The notes beneath the pieces are model-generated. The model worked only from the letters and a program-made list of their open reading frames with translations. It did no database searches and had not been told where the DNA came from. Both the position numbers and the translations under genes were made by a program. From contig CANTUZ010000005.1 in NCBI GenBank assembly GCA_947846985.1, forward strand, positions 36,154,389 to 36,218,388: a DNA stretch of 64,000 nucleotides, given 5' to 3'. Positions 1 through 10,270 of this stretch are shown in pieces; position 1 is the stretch's first letter, and each line of letters starts with the position of its first letter. This DNA comes from Fratercula arctica. Taxonomy: Eukaryota > Chordata > Aves > Charadriiformes > Alcidae.

Positions 1-160
1 AAAAAGTTTCCGGGAGACCACATATGATCAATCTTTATTTGCAATCTTCATAGTTTTTTTAAAAAACACTTCTTTTTATTGAAACAATTTATTTTAGCTG
101 AAACACATGGATGCATTAAGGGGTTTGGATTTAACAGGAAAAAAGGTTTCTGTAACATAC

Positions 161-261
161 CGCATTCTTGTCTCCTCATCCATCTTCTCATCATTTTTCT
201 TTATTAGATTCCAGAATTTTCTTAGTTTTGGTGTCTTTTTCAGCTCTTGTTCCAGACGTTT
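161..261 (-). CDS. AQR: AQR coding exon 8 (RNA helicase aquarius)
   Basis: Reads on the minus strand as 33 codons plus two bases, from [10 protein letters not shown] through [10 protein letters not shown] to ending ETRM+CG. It matches the human AQR segment around [20 protein letters not shown] (recalled). The acceptor is ..TTTCAG (ct at 262-263) and the donor is GTATGT (ac at 159-160), so the exon ends in phase 2. It covers about residues 184-216 of the N-terminal helical (armadillo-like) domain. The next exon lies beyond the left edge. Confidence 0.95.
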
Positions 262-786
262 CTGAAATGTGAAAATGTTATACAGTCACCAAGAATCCTT
301 GTTTTCACAAGAGATAAAAATACAAGCCAGTCTTCTTATTAAAAAAGAAAAAAATATATAACAAACTGAAATATATATAAAAATATATAACAAACTGAAA
401 AGCTGTCTCAGACTAATCTCAGCAAGTATCACTGTAAACCAAGAATGTAATACCGCTAGAGAGAGTCTAGCCATGGCTAGATGTCAGCTCCATTCCCCAG
501 CTGCTGTGATCTCATGGCCTTGTCTACAAATGATAGCTTGAAGGAGCTATAAGCAACAAAGCTTAGGTTTACGAAAAATTACTTAATTATTTAATAATTA
601 CAATTACAGGGAAATTTGCAACACACAATAAAGAGAATTTTACCAAGCACACAAAAATATAATTCCATAGCAATGCAGGCAGCTTTAAATATTAGACTTC
701 CATAACATTATTCCATAAGAATTCACTTTCCAGGACTTGCATAATGCCTAAAAGATTGTTTTGCCAGTTTACAGTATTATGCTTAC

Positions 787-855
787 AGGTTGTAGAGCCA
801 TCCACATCGGTAAGGAGATGAGCTGCTGCACCTGACTTCTGATCAAATCCACTTC
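787..855 (-). CDS. AQR: AQR coding exon 7
   Basis: Exactly 23 codons in phase 0, starting EVDLIRSQVQQLISLPMWM, a near-perfect match to the AQR N-terminal domain. The acceptor is CTAACAG (ct at 856-857) and the donor is GTAAGC (gcttac at 781-786). The last residues read ALQP where I recall GLQL in human, so the last codon is diverged. Covers about residues 161-183. Confidence 0.94.
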
Positions 856-2469
856 CTGTTAGAAAGTTACAGACAGAAAATGTTTATTTTAAATTCTTAT
901 GTTTTCTGATGTGCTTGTCTTACAAAATACATCAATGTACATTATCATCTGACAAAAATGTGTATGTTCTTGTATTAGGTTTCACAATTTCCTAACAGGA
1001 AACTGCACAATAGCCCTACCCAGTGACACTTAAAACTGTCGATGACTTTTGCATTTTAGATTCTTCTCATGGATTCTGTCAGTTCTTAACACTTCAGCAG
1101 GGGCCCTGTCCATTTAAGTATTTTTATCATAGAAGCTGATCAGAACTGCTGTTTCTTCTTCAGTCAATTCTTGTTCTTGAACTGAATTTTGTTACTCCAT
1201 TTTCTCTATTTGTTTTTACTCTATTTGTTCTCTCCTGAAGCCCTTCATTTATCAAGTTTTTCCAACTTCATCTACACTCTTCCCATTATCTGAAATCATT
1301 AATTTCATCTATAATTCATATAATTTCAATTGTTGTTTCAAATGTTCTCTCCCCAACTCTACCCTTGATCTGGATCCACAAAGTTTTCTTTCTTTCCTAA
1401 ACTACTGAAAAACTTCCATTAACATCTTAAACATGTCTTCACAGACAAATACTCTATCGCAGCATTCTGAAACTCAACACTTTGGTGCTCCGTACTTAAA
1501 ACACTACTGTGACTACCCTGTTCTGCCTTTCATGAAGAACTGCAGCTTCAAATAGCAGTATGCCTTTACAAGCACTTTTTTATTGGCTTCCATATCATGT
1601 TTTATGAGAAACATGCTCTGCAAAGACGATTCCATACAGTGAAGATCCGTTGTACCACAGCCACTACAGAAAAATACTACATCAACAACTATACGCATAA
1701 GGTTCACGATGATTACTGGCTCCCATAATCACTCCTAATTCCAAAAATCAAATCATACACTTCCTCAGTTGTTTTGTCTGCAAGACATGATTTTGTTCTT
1801 TATTTGTGCAGACCCTGATTTTGATTGATACATCCTGCGTATAAGTAAAGACAAAGCCCTGTAGCAAGAAAGGTAACAAAGTACTGTTTCATATAACAGA
1901 TGATTTTAAATTATTCTCCACTCTTGCCAATTAGGATCTATAACTGTGTGTTTACTATAGATTGAGAACACAAGTTGGTCCAGTGCTTTCTTAAAACTAA
2001 CTCAAGAGAAGTGCAGACAGAAATACTATCTAAACCTGGTTTCAAAAGTGAAAAAAATTACTCTTTCTCAACAGTTAATGGAAATAATTTTGTGCAATTT
2101 GCCAGCTAAACTAAAAAGAGTACAGTAGTAAGTAATCTGCTTTTAAGTGTAAAGCACCTTTTCAAATATAAATACATTTTTTTAAGCACCATTTAAAATT
2201 TGTCTGAATATATGCCTTTAAACTACTGTAAGTGTCAATCCTCCAATTTGGAGTGTCTTTTATGACCTTGTGTCAGAGAAATGCAAACGTGATGAGAGAG
2301 AAAAAGCAAGAGTCAAGAAGAGGGGTAAAAAAGTCCTCTGGTAGCATCGTCTTCCTTAAATGGGAATTTTGCTTCATCTGTCTTGCAAGAAGAAATTGCT
2401 CAAAATAAACACCTATTCACACAGAACAGCATAAACACACTCAAAGTATTACAGTTAATTTTAACATAC

Positions 2470-2610
2470 CAGACTATTGAAGCAGTGATCAAGGAAAAGC
2501 AGCAGGACTGTCTGTTCATGCAGAGAGTATTCACTGTCATTTTCAACCAGCGATGCTTCCAGTATGCATTTGAAAAAGAAGGGAAAGTGTTCTGTTTTTC
2601 TTTTGAATGT
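2470..2610 (-). CDS. AQR: AQR coding exon 6
   Basis: Forty-seven codons in phase 0: starts [15 protein letters not shown] and ends [16 protein letters not shown], matching the AQR segment containing HFPFFFKHIL and [17 protein letters not shown]. The acceptor is CTCCTAG (ct at 2611-2612) and the donor is GTATGT (ac at 2468-2469). The exon is hidden because longer open frames on both strands (2383-2654) overlap it in other frames. It joins exons 5 and 7 in phase. Covers about residues 114-160. Confidence 0.95.
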
Positions 2611-3910
2611 CTAGGAGTAGAAGAGGAAGTTGATTTTGAGTCAGGTTGATACAAATCATTTTAATCTTCATTCACACAACATGGCTTAAGTTCTCTAAAC
2701 CCATTTAAATCTATGGAAGGAAGAATATTTTTCTCTTTTTCATTTATTATCACCAGGCAGCACAAACAAAACGAAGTAATGATATCCTCCTGACCAGTGA
2801 TCCTCACACTATGGGAATGCTCTTAGTGGGACTACTGCCTTTTGTGCAGTCTAACACAGGTGATGCATAGAACAAACTGAACAAGAAGCACAAGTGGAGT
2901 GGATTGTGTTGTGGGAACGTTCAACTGGTGATCGCACAGAATTACTGTGAAATGACACAGGTTAGAACAGGATTGGTAAATTTTGTCCAAAATCTATGGC
3001 AGCTGTTTAGTGATCTGCAAAAAGGGAGCAGGTAAAAATCACCAGAGATTAATTACAGTTGTGGAACTCCCATTCAGCTATCTAAGCCAGAAAAACATAA
3101 ACCAAATAATTGTGGAAATAAAATGGCTTCCTTACAAGGGCAGACACGTACCAAATAACAAATTTAACTAAGCTGCTTGGAAAGTAACATGCACCTGTCA
3201 TTTTGCATCCAGAACAAAAAAAGGCACAGACATCATATAAGCAAGTTATTAATTCTTTGTGATTTTCCAGCATTGAAGCAATGGCACTACTATCGGAGCA
3301 AGTATGCTTCTGAAATAATGCTTGCACGGAATTTCTAACTAGGGTCATTCTGTTGAAATGCCCTGAGAACTGGACAGTTTGTAGAAACACCGAATCATTT
3401 CTAAACCTATTATTACAGAAAAAAAAAAACCACCAGTACACAAGGAAGCAGAGTAAGATATTATGTTAGTATAAAATCTCATGGAGGAAAGCTACAAAAG
3501 CATATTCACAGGTTTTAAGCAAGATACTATTGGATAATACATTAGACTTCCAGTGGTGCTTTCTTCTCTCCACAGCTATAAAAATCCTTTTTTCTTTCAA
3601 CATCAGAGCAAGAATTTCTCTGCCAATGCCTGACTTGTCAAGCACCATAAAACCAAACGCTGCCGATTATGTAGAGGCATCACACAGCAAACAAAGAAAT
3701 TCCAGAAGGAATCAGGTGATCTTTTCGCCATCCATTGCTTTCTCCGTAAAAAACACACACTTTAAAACACTACATGAAACATTCCAGCTGAGGTACCGTT
3801 TACTTTTAACACTACAAGCTTTGCTACCTTCTGTCAGTATAAGTGAGTGCACTGCAAAAGCTGCAACTTGCAGATCAAAAACAATTCTAGCTGTAATTGA
3901 AATTGGTTAC

Positions 3911-4031
3911 CTCCCACGCAGGGACATTCTCTCTGAACTTCTCATTCACCATACAGCAGATTGACATTAAATATGCCTTACTGGACACCTCTGGAGAATA
4001 ATTCATCCATAGGTAATTTTCAAGGTACTGG
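3911..4031 (-). CDS. AQR: AQR coding exon 5
   Basis: 121 nt; with the two bases from exon 4 it makes 41 codons, from [16 protein letters not shown] to [10 protein letters not shown], essentially identical to vertebrate AQR. The acceptor is TTCACAG (ct at 4032-4033) and the donor is GTAACC (ac at 3909-3910). It ends in phase 0. Covers about residues 73-113 of the N-terminal armadillo-like domain, which helps hold the intron-binding complex together. This is the strongest single piece of identity evidence for the gene. Confidence 0.98.
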
Positions 4032-5308
4032 CTGTGAAGAGACAAAGAGTATTTCATTAGTTGCTGCCACCCACATAATCTGTCACTCATTTGAAAGAGC
4101 AGTTCTCCTCAGGGGTTTTTTCCTCCTTCTCCTTAAAGCCATCTTTATAGTTTGTGAGTAGTTCCTGAAGTTACCTCTCATCTAGGTCACTGCAGCAAAA
4201 CTTGTTAGACTCAGTAACTGCTACAAGAGACAGATGAATTTCTTATCAGGAAGACACATTCACCAGAGGGTTTTCAAATGTAACAAGTAGCCACAGCTCA
4301 ATACAAAGTCAGAACATGAATTCATGTGGATTTTCCAAACAGAGAAAAAAAAAAAAAGAAAAAACTTCACTTGTCTAAAGAATGTCACATGCAGCATATC
4401 CTAGCTTAAGACACAAAGGACAATGCTTTCTTGTAAAAAAATAGGAATCATCTAGAGAGATTTTAAGCTTCTAATCATATGAAGGCAATAAAAATATTAC
4501 ATTACAGTGCACCTAAAATAAAGCATTGAATATTAGAGAAGTGATTAAGTATTTTCAAGAAGGTGAAAAAAAATTATTGGACACTAGAAAATAGCTTCCC
4601 AGCAATGAGCATTTCTTCTTCGTTAATATGGCTCATTTCTCATGGAAGAAATTCTTAAAATTAGATCTTAGAGATAAAAGGCTATTTGGACAAGCAACTG
4701 TCTCCCTCGTTTAACTTCCTCTTGAAGCTATGCAGGATAGTTACTCCTGAGGCAGCAATCCCTAAATCCATCATATTCAACAGTGTAGTTGCATCTTGTG
4801 CTACTTCAACAATGGGCACCAGAAAGCGAAGAGTCGTGTTTCTTCCTAAACGAGCTGCTCAACCATCCCTTCCTCTCAATGCCTGCTCTGACATTCAGTT
4901 GGTCCCTCATGAGCCAACTCAGTTTTACCTATTTACTTTTATCCACAGCTTACTTTTCCAATGTCTTACAGCAAGCTACTTCAGTAATTTCAGATAAGAC
5001 AAGTACCAGAGATGGTGGTGAAAAAACGCAGTGAGAACTTGTATGCAATCAGAAGCAAAAGGCTCAGTAATGGTCAGACAGGGATTTCCGCTTCCTGGGA
5101 GCTCAGACAGAATGCTTATGCTTATGAAGTTATTTACTCCTCAAATTAAGCTCTCCTCACTTAATTTTCCTGGGTACACAATGCAAGGCTTTAGTAAGTA
5201 CGAACAAGCGAGTACTACCTTCAGCCTCACTTACTACCCCACATTTGCTTCTCATCTTTACAGGTTCCTATGAAAAAATGACTTAAAATGTCACTCCAAT
5301 TAGCTTAC

Positions 5309-5344
5309 CTGAATTCAAGAAGCATTATCTTTCTAATAGCAAAC
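5309..5344 (-). CDS. AQR: AQR coding exon 4
   Basis: A 36-nt micro-exon. With two bases carried from exon 3 it encodes KFAIRKIMLLEF plus AG, matching FAIRKIMLLEFS of AQR. The acceptor is TTTTTAG (ct at 5345-5346) and the donor is GTAAGC (ac at 5307-5308). Both junctions are in phase 2, consistent with the flanking exons. Too short for an open-frame search. Confidence 0.94.
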
Positions 5345-6342
5345 CTAAAAAGGAAAAAATAATCAATTAACACAGGGAAAAAGCCTCCCATACACATGGA
5401 AAATGGCTAATTTTTCCTTAATTTGTTATATAACAAAACCTGTATAAACATCTAGGAATTATTTCTGCCCCCCTGTTTCCATGCAAGAGCAACCACTTGA
5501 ATGCAGAAGCAACTGCTGTAGCACTGTGGAAGCTGAAGTTCATGCAGGTTCATTAAGCAATCAAATTCACATAAAAAAACCTTCTAGATCTTTTCAATAT
5601 GAAAACACTGCTTCCAACAGCCTTGAAGACATAAACTGCTAGAAGCTGAGAGTGTCTTCTGGCAAACTACAACTACATATTTAATCAGTTCACAATGCTA
5701 TTTCTTCTTAGTGACTGGAAATGGAAGCTTGCTCTGATCTTGTATGGCAATTCTTAGATTACTTCCATAAAGGAAACAAACAGATTTATCTCCAGAGCTC
5801 AAACTTCCCCTGAAAAACTCCAAACAGCTACGGTTACAATTCCTTTCTATACACACATCTGTAGAATGCAGTTTATCTTGAATTCTTTGTCTCCCCCATC
5901 TAACATTAGAATTCACTGAAATGAGACTTGCCCTTTATAAACCTGGTAATATTAATTAGGGAAAGAGCAAAAACCTAGAGGCAGCGCACTCCTCAACTGG
6001 TTCTTTTTCTTTACATACTTTGGTGACAAAAGAAGGGACCAGCCTTCTATAATCACCACAACAAAAACAACATAAAATACAACAGCCTACCAGATCAAGG
6101 AATCAAACAATATCATGTCCAACCATCACATTCAAGAATTATGAGCTCATGAACTTTCTTTTTGCCCCATTCATACTTTGAAATACCGTTAACGATTAAA
6201 TGGATCAAATGCATTTTAGTCATTTTCATCTGTTTTCAACATGTTAACGCATTTTTAAATACTCCGTGAAACATCAGAAACCACTTCAAAACAGATAATG
6301 TTGGAACGCTTGTTTATAAGTGAAAGTGACTTGTGTACTTAC

Positions 6343-6383
6343 TTTGACCTGACAATTTCTTTTGTATATACATCTTCAATAAC
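6343..6383 (-). CDS. AQR: AQR coding exon 3
   Basis: A 41-nt exon encoding VIEDVYTKEIVRS plus two bases, matching the AQR segment VIEEIYEKEIVKSR. The acceptor is TCCTATAG (ct at 6384-6385) and the donor is GTAAGTAC (ac at 6341-6342), a near-consensus site. It joins exon 4 by a split codon (AA|G). Confidence 0.94.
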
Positions 6384-7552
6384 CTATAGGAAAATATTTC
6401 AAAAAAATGGTTAAGAATTTTATATACTTCATAAAGTGATTAAAAATGCATTAAGATACTGTATGCACTCCAAAGTTACTCTGAATTAATTACTCTCTGC
6501 TTACTGCTACTTGATCAAAAATGTCGTAACAATTATGTCTCAGCTATGAAGAGTCCAAAAGCTTCATGGACATGTATTCTCACAGAGAAAGTGAATCAAC
6601 TTAGGGGAAAGCACACAATAAGAGAATTCATAGGACTTTCATTCAAATTATTCTGAAGGAATAACCTACACTGCAATGAGATTCTTATATTAAAGTCAAA
6701 CAGATATGCAAACCTTTTTATTTTTAATCTTTGGCTTACTGTTGAATTTAAAGAACAGTCTTGAAGAGACAAGTCTGCATCAGCTTAGTCATCTGTTGTC
6801 ACTGTTTCTTTCAACTGACACTTAACCAAATCCAGACACTTTTACCTAGTTTTTCTCACAGGAATGAAAGAATCTGTGCGGCCTGCTGTGATAGGCACAC
6901 GTTGACATCATATGACACGGAGATAATTCAGATGCTTATGTACACCCTAGTTTTAACAATCACAGACAATTGCTATCACAAATACCACAAAGAGAGCGAG
7001 TAAACTGAGGCTGGAAAGGGAGATTTAGCCAAATACCCACAAGGGAAAGAAACCTAACATTTAAGAACCCCGCACTACAGAAAACACAAAACCAAAAAAC
7101 AGGCCAAATCAGGCCAAATTTTAAACATTCAAAGCACACATGTCCACTAGAACAGCACTAAAGTTGTCTGCTCAAAACTCTCTGAAGAAACTTCTAGGAA
7201 GAAATACACAGTTCAGTGATACCTGCATCTTTCATCCTTCTTTGACTTCTAGAAGCTGTCCCTCCTCAAAAGTCTTTTAACCTCAAAGGAGATGCTCACA
7301 AATCTTTTAATCTCATAAGTTATTGGCCAAAATAAACTTAACAATAGCATACAGAAGAACTACACTGCTACAGCACACCTTCATAACTACAAATACATAA
7401 TAAACAATTCATAATTACAGTGTGTTAAGCAACTGTTGACCTTCCAAGTATTTTCCTGTACTCTTATAAAAAATAAGCACCATCGGAGGTTGTCACATCA
7501 GAAAAGGGTTGATCCTCATTCTTTGACACCCCAACACAATTCCAGTATTTAC

Positions 7553-7609
7553 CTTTGAATCAAAAGACAATTTTTTCTTCACATGTGGAGCCCAGTATTT
7601 ATTTGCTAA
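7553..7609 (-). CDS. AQR: AQR coding exon 2
   Basis: A 57-nt exon, 19 codons in phase 0: LANKYWAPHVKKKLSFDSK, matching LACKYWAPHIKKKSPFDIK of human AQR (recalled). The acceptor is GTACAG (ct at 7610-7611), preceded on the minus strand by a C-rich tract and a run of T. The donor is GTAAAT (ac at 7551-7552). It follows exon 1 in frame. Confidence 0.95.
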
Positions 7610-8379
7610 CTGTACGGGGGGGGAAAGAAAAAAAAAAGGTTAAATATACACATTTTCAGTTGTAGTGATACAATAATTGTACAACAGATCCCATCCCCAA
7701 ACTTCATTTCATTAGCATCTTGCTTAATTTCAGCTTATGGTAACTATGGGTAACAAAATTATGTTTTCCCAGCAACAATGCTTTTCAACCATCTACGGTT
7801 TTATGTCTAAACTTTTTCCAAGAGATGTGTGATACTCTGTAAAAATTTCAGATGTGATGACTGCTATATGATGAACAAGTTTTTTTCTTAAGTTACTTCT
7901 AGACTTAGTTTCTAGTTTCTTCTACTTTCTAAATTACTTCTACCTCAGAAATATACCATGATCTTTCAAGGTCTGCAAACCCCAGACTGCAAATGATTAC
8001 ATTGAGGAATTTCACAAAGAACTAGAGGCTATGTATAAAGGCCTAATATTTTAAGGCTATTTGCTGTAGCCATTGCTTCACCAAAAACACCTAAGCTATG
8101 GTGGCAAGAGCTTCCTAACCAATTTTATGCCGTGGAAGAATAAGCAAAGCAGCATTTCCAGCACAAAAACAAACAAACAAACAAACAAGTCACTTGTATG
8201 AAACCACTTGAAATGTTCAGCTACAAGAAACCGTCAGCAACTTTTCACGCATTGTAACAAGCACCATTTATTTTGCAGTGCTGTTCTTGTAAATCTTTAA
8301 CACGGACGTTAAATCGCTCCTCACTCACCACAAAGCAGGACCCTTTCCCTAACACCCAGGGACCGCAAAGGCCATTGAA

Positions 8380-8930
8380 ACACCGAGGCAGCTTTCCAGG
8401 CCCGGAGACCTCCCCCGGGCCCGCTCCCCCGCCCGGCCTTACCTGGGTCACGTACTCCGCGTTGATCTGCGACACGGTGGGCGCCACGATCTTCTTCGGC
8501 GGGGCCGAGGACGCCGACGCCGCCATGGTGAGGCCGCCCCGAGACGCCGGGCGCACGCCGGGCGCACACGGCCGCCCTCAGCCCGGACCCGCCGCGGAGG
8601 CCGACCGGAAACAACCTCCGGGTAAGGAGCGGCGGAGAGGGGAAGCGCTTCCGGGGCGAGGAGCGCTAGAGCGCCCGTGGGGAGGGGCGAGGCGGCGGCT
8701 GCGCCTCTTGCCGCCCCTTCCCTGCTCCTTGACCCTGCCGCCGGCGGGCGCGGAGCTCACCCCTACGCCAACCCCCAGGGCGGTGAGGGGCTCCTTACCC
8801 CCGTGTTCCCCCCCTGCCCACCCCCCAGGCGGTGAGGGGCTCCTGAGGGCCGCGTTCCGGCGGTCGCTGCCAAGGCCTGTCCCCGGGGCCGGCCCCGGTA
8901 GCGGCGCCCCCCCGCCCCGCTAGGCCTGGC
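8380..8930 (-). promoter_or_regulatory. AQR: AQR CpG-island promoter
   Basis: A stretch dense in C, G and CpG, unlike the AT-rich DNA on both sides, spanning AQR exon 1 and about 400 bp upstream. It contains ETS-like cores: ACCGGAAAC at 8604-8612, and CTTCCGG at 8648-8654 (CCGGAAG on the other strand). It also has the perfect 12-bp palindrome GGAAGCGCTTCC (8641-8652). There is no obvious TATA box, as expected for a housekeeping splicing factor. A long open frame on the plus strand (8273-8923) is a by-product of GC content. Confidence 0.85.
8443..8526 (-). CDS. AQR: AQR coding exon 1 with start codon
   Basis: AQR (aquarius, IBP160, EMB-4) is an SF1 RNA helicase of the spliceosome. It binds the intron upstream of the branch point in the intron-binding complex with XAB2, ISY1, ZNF830 and PPIE, and acts in the nucleus. 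This exon encodes 28 residues, beginning MAASASSAPPKKIVAP and ending SQINAEYVTQ; PKKIVAPTVSQINAE is diagnostic. The ATG (8524-8526) has a GCCGCCATGG-like context, GGCGGCG upstream. The donor is CAG|GTAAGG (ac at 8441-8442). The stretch after MAA has extra small residues (SASSAP) compared with the human protein I recall. The eight exons here give 216 of roughly 1,480 residues; the stalk and RecA helicase domains lie outside the window. Confidence 0.97.
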
Positions 8931-10258
8931 CGTCCTTGGCAAGGAGCACCTCAAGGAGCTGCTCAGGAGCCTGTAAAAGCCGAAAGGCTGCCATAAAGGA
9001 AGAGGGAGGCAGTTAACGCGCCAGGTTGCTTTTCCTGTCACCCATCAAGTGCTGTGTAAATAGGGTGACTCCTTCTGTTTTATCGGTTATTTGTCACTTT
9101 GAGCGAAGGTTTCCGTCCATCTACCGTGGAAGAGACCCACTCGTAGTAACATCAAATAAACGCCACCGAGATCTGAGTGTAGCTCAGCCCGACACACGTC
9201 CACATAATAGGGGAAATCTGTGGAGGAGAGGAGAGGCAAAGGTAAGAGGGAAAAATTACACCCTCACGTAAGCCAACAATTTGGTAATGATTTAGAATGG
9301 TTTGCAATTAACTCATTCTATTTTGTAAACAGATTAATTAAGGAGGAAATTAACAGACTCCCCAGAGAAGTTACGGTGCTTTGTTTCTGTGCTCATTATC
9401 CAGCATCTGCCACTTGAGTACTTTAAACTTCCAGGCAGATACCATTGAAGTCTGTTTGAATATGACCTCCTTTGTTTTGATATCAAGGTGATCTCCGTTT
9501 CATTTCTTCAAGCAGAGGTTAAACTAAATATTCTATTTGAAGTTGAATTAGAATGTACAATGGGAATGGAAAAAGTAATGACGGTATCTTGGATAGGATC
9601 AGACAATGGCCGCATTCAAATAAATACGCGTATTGTACGCCTATTGTATGCCTTGCCTTTAAATGATCCAGAAAATTTAAGTTTTTACTACGAAAACTAG
9701 AAAAATCAAAAAGTTACAAAAGTACCTGTAACAAATCCTGTAAATAACAAGGGTTGAGCACAGTCTTGTCTAATGATTGAAATCTTCGGAGAGATCTGTA
9801 TTTGATGAAAAATGCAAATGCAAAGCAGTTAAAATACACTTAAACCAATGTACCCTGTCTAACACTTAAATTGTGATAAAAATCACCATATTAAGATGCT
9901 TCAATTTAAATTAATCAACCTAGAGGTTGCAGCTTTGTGATTGACTTAGGTTTATCGAAATCTATGCAAATATAACTACCCCTTTTGGTGTCTGCCCTTT
10001 CTCTATCACTTAGCACAACTGCTAGCGCTTGCATCCACGCACAGGTATAAATACAAGTGAAATGAGCAGCTCTGAGCAGGCTGTCTGAGCCATATTAGCA
10101 TGTTGGTGCACCTTAGCTGATAACGTTGCCTACAGTGTCCTCTCCAACCTACCTTCCACAATTAGGTGGTTCTATATTTGACTGCCTCAGGAATCAACAT
10201 ATATAGCTTAATGTTGGCATGTATCAGAATAAGTATAAATATAGCAGCTTGTCAGGTT

Positions 10259-10270
10259 GGGGGGGGGGGG
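10259..10270. repeat. Poly-G run (12 bp)
   Basis: A homopolymer of 12 G in an AT-rich region. A likely length-variable and error-prone site. Confidence 0.9.

Larger units (their letters stand above)
1..8600 (-). other. AQR: AQR transcription unit, 5' part, with introns
   Basis: Eight coding exons with consistent phases and GT-AG boundaries. The introns are 262-786, 856-2469, 2611-3910, 4032-5308, 5345-6342, 6384-7552 and 7610-8442, plus an incomplete one below 161. I see no snoRNA-like box pairs or coding inserts in the introns. A small (CAAA)n tract lies at about 8166-8188. The transcription start is not determined; it should lie a short distance above 8526 in the CpG island. Confidence 0.9.

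Noticed and set aside
2400..2654. An 84-codon minus-strand open frame at an AQR exon
   Set aside because: A shifted-frame shadow; the real reading frame there is AQR exon 6 (2470-2610).
3082..3441. A 119-codon minus-strand open frame in the AQR gene
   Set aside because: It lies in AQR intron 5, has no match to AQR, and the flanking exons already join in phase without it. A local CATTGCTTCAAT resembles the HCFN codons, but the true exon is at 2470-2610.
8273..8923. A 216-codon open frame on the plus strand, antisense to AQR exon 1
   Set aside because: Pro/Arg/Gly-rich translation caused by the CpG island; no motif, and it runs through the AQR start region.
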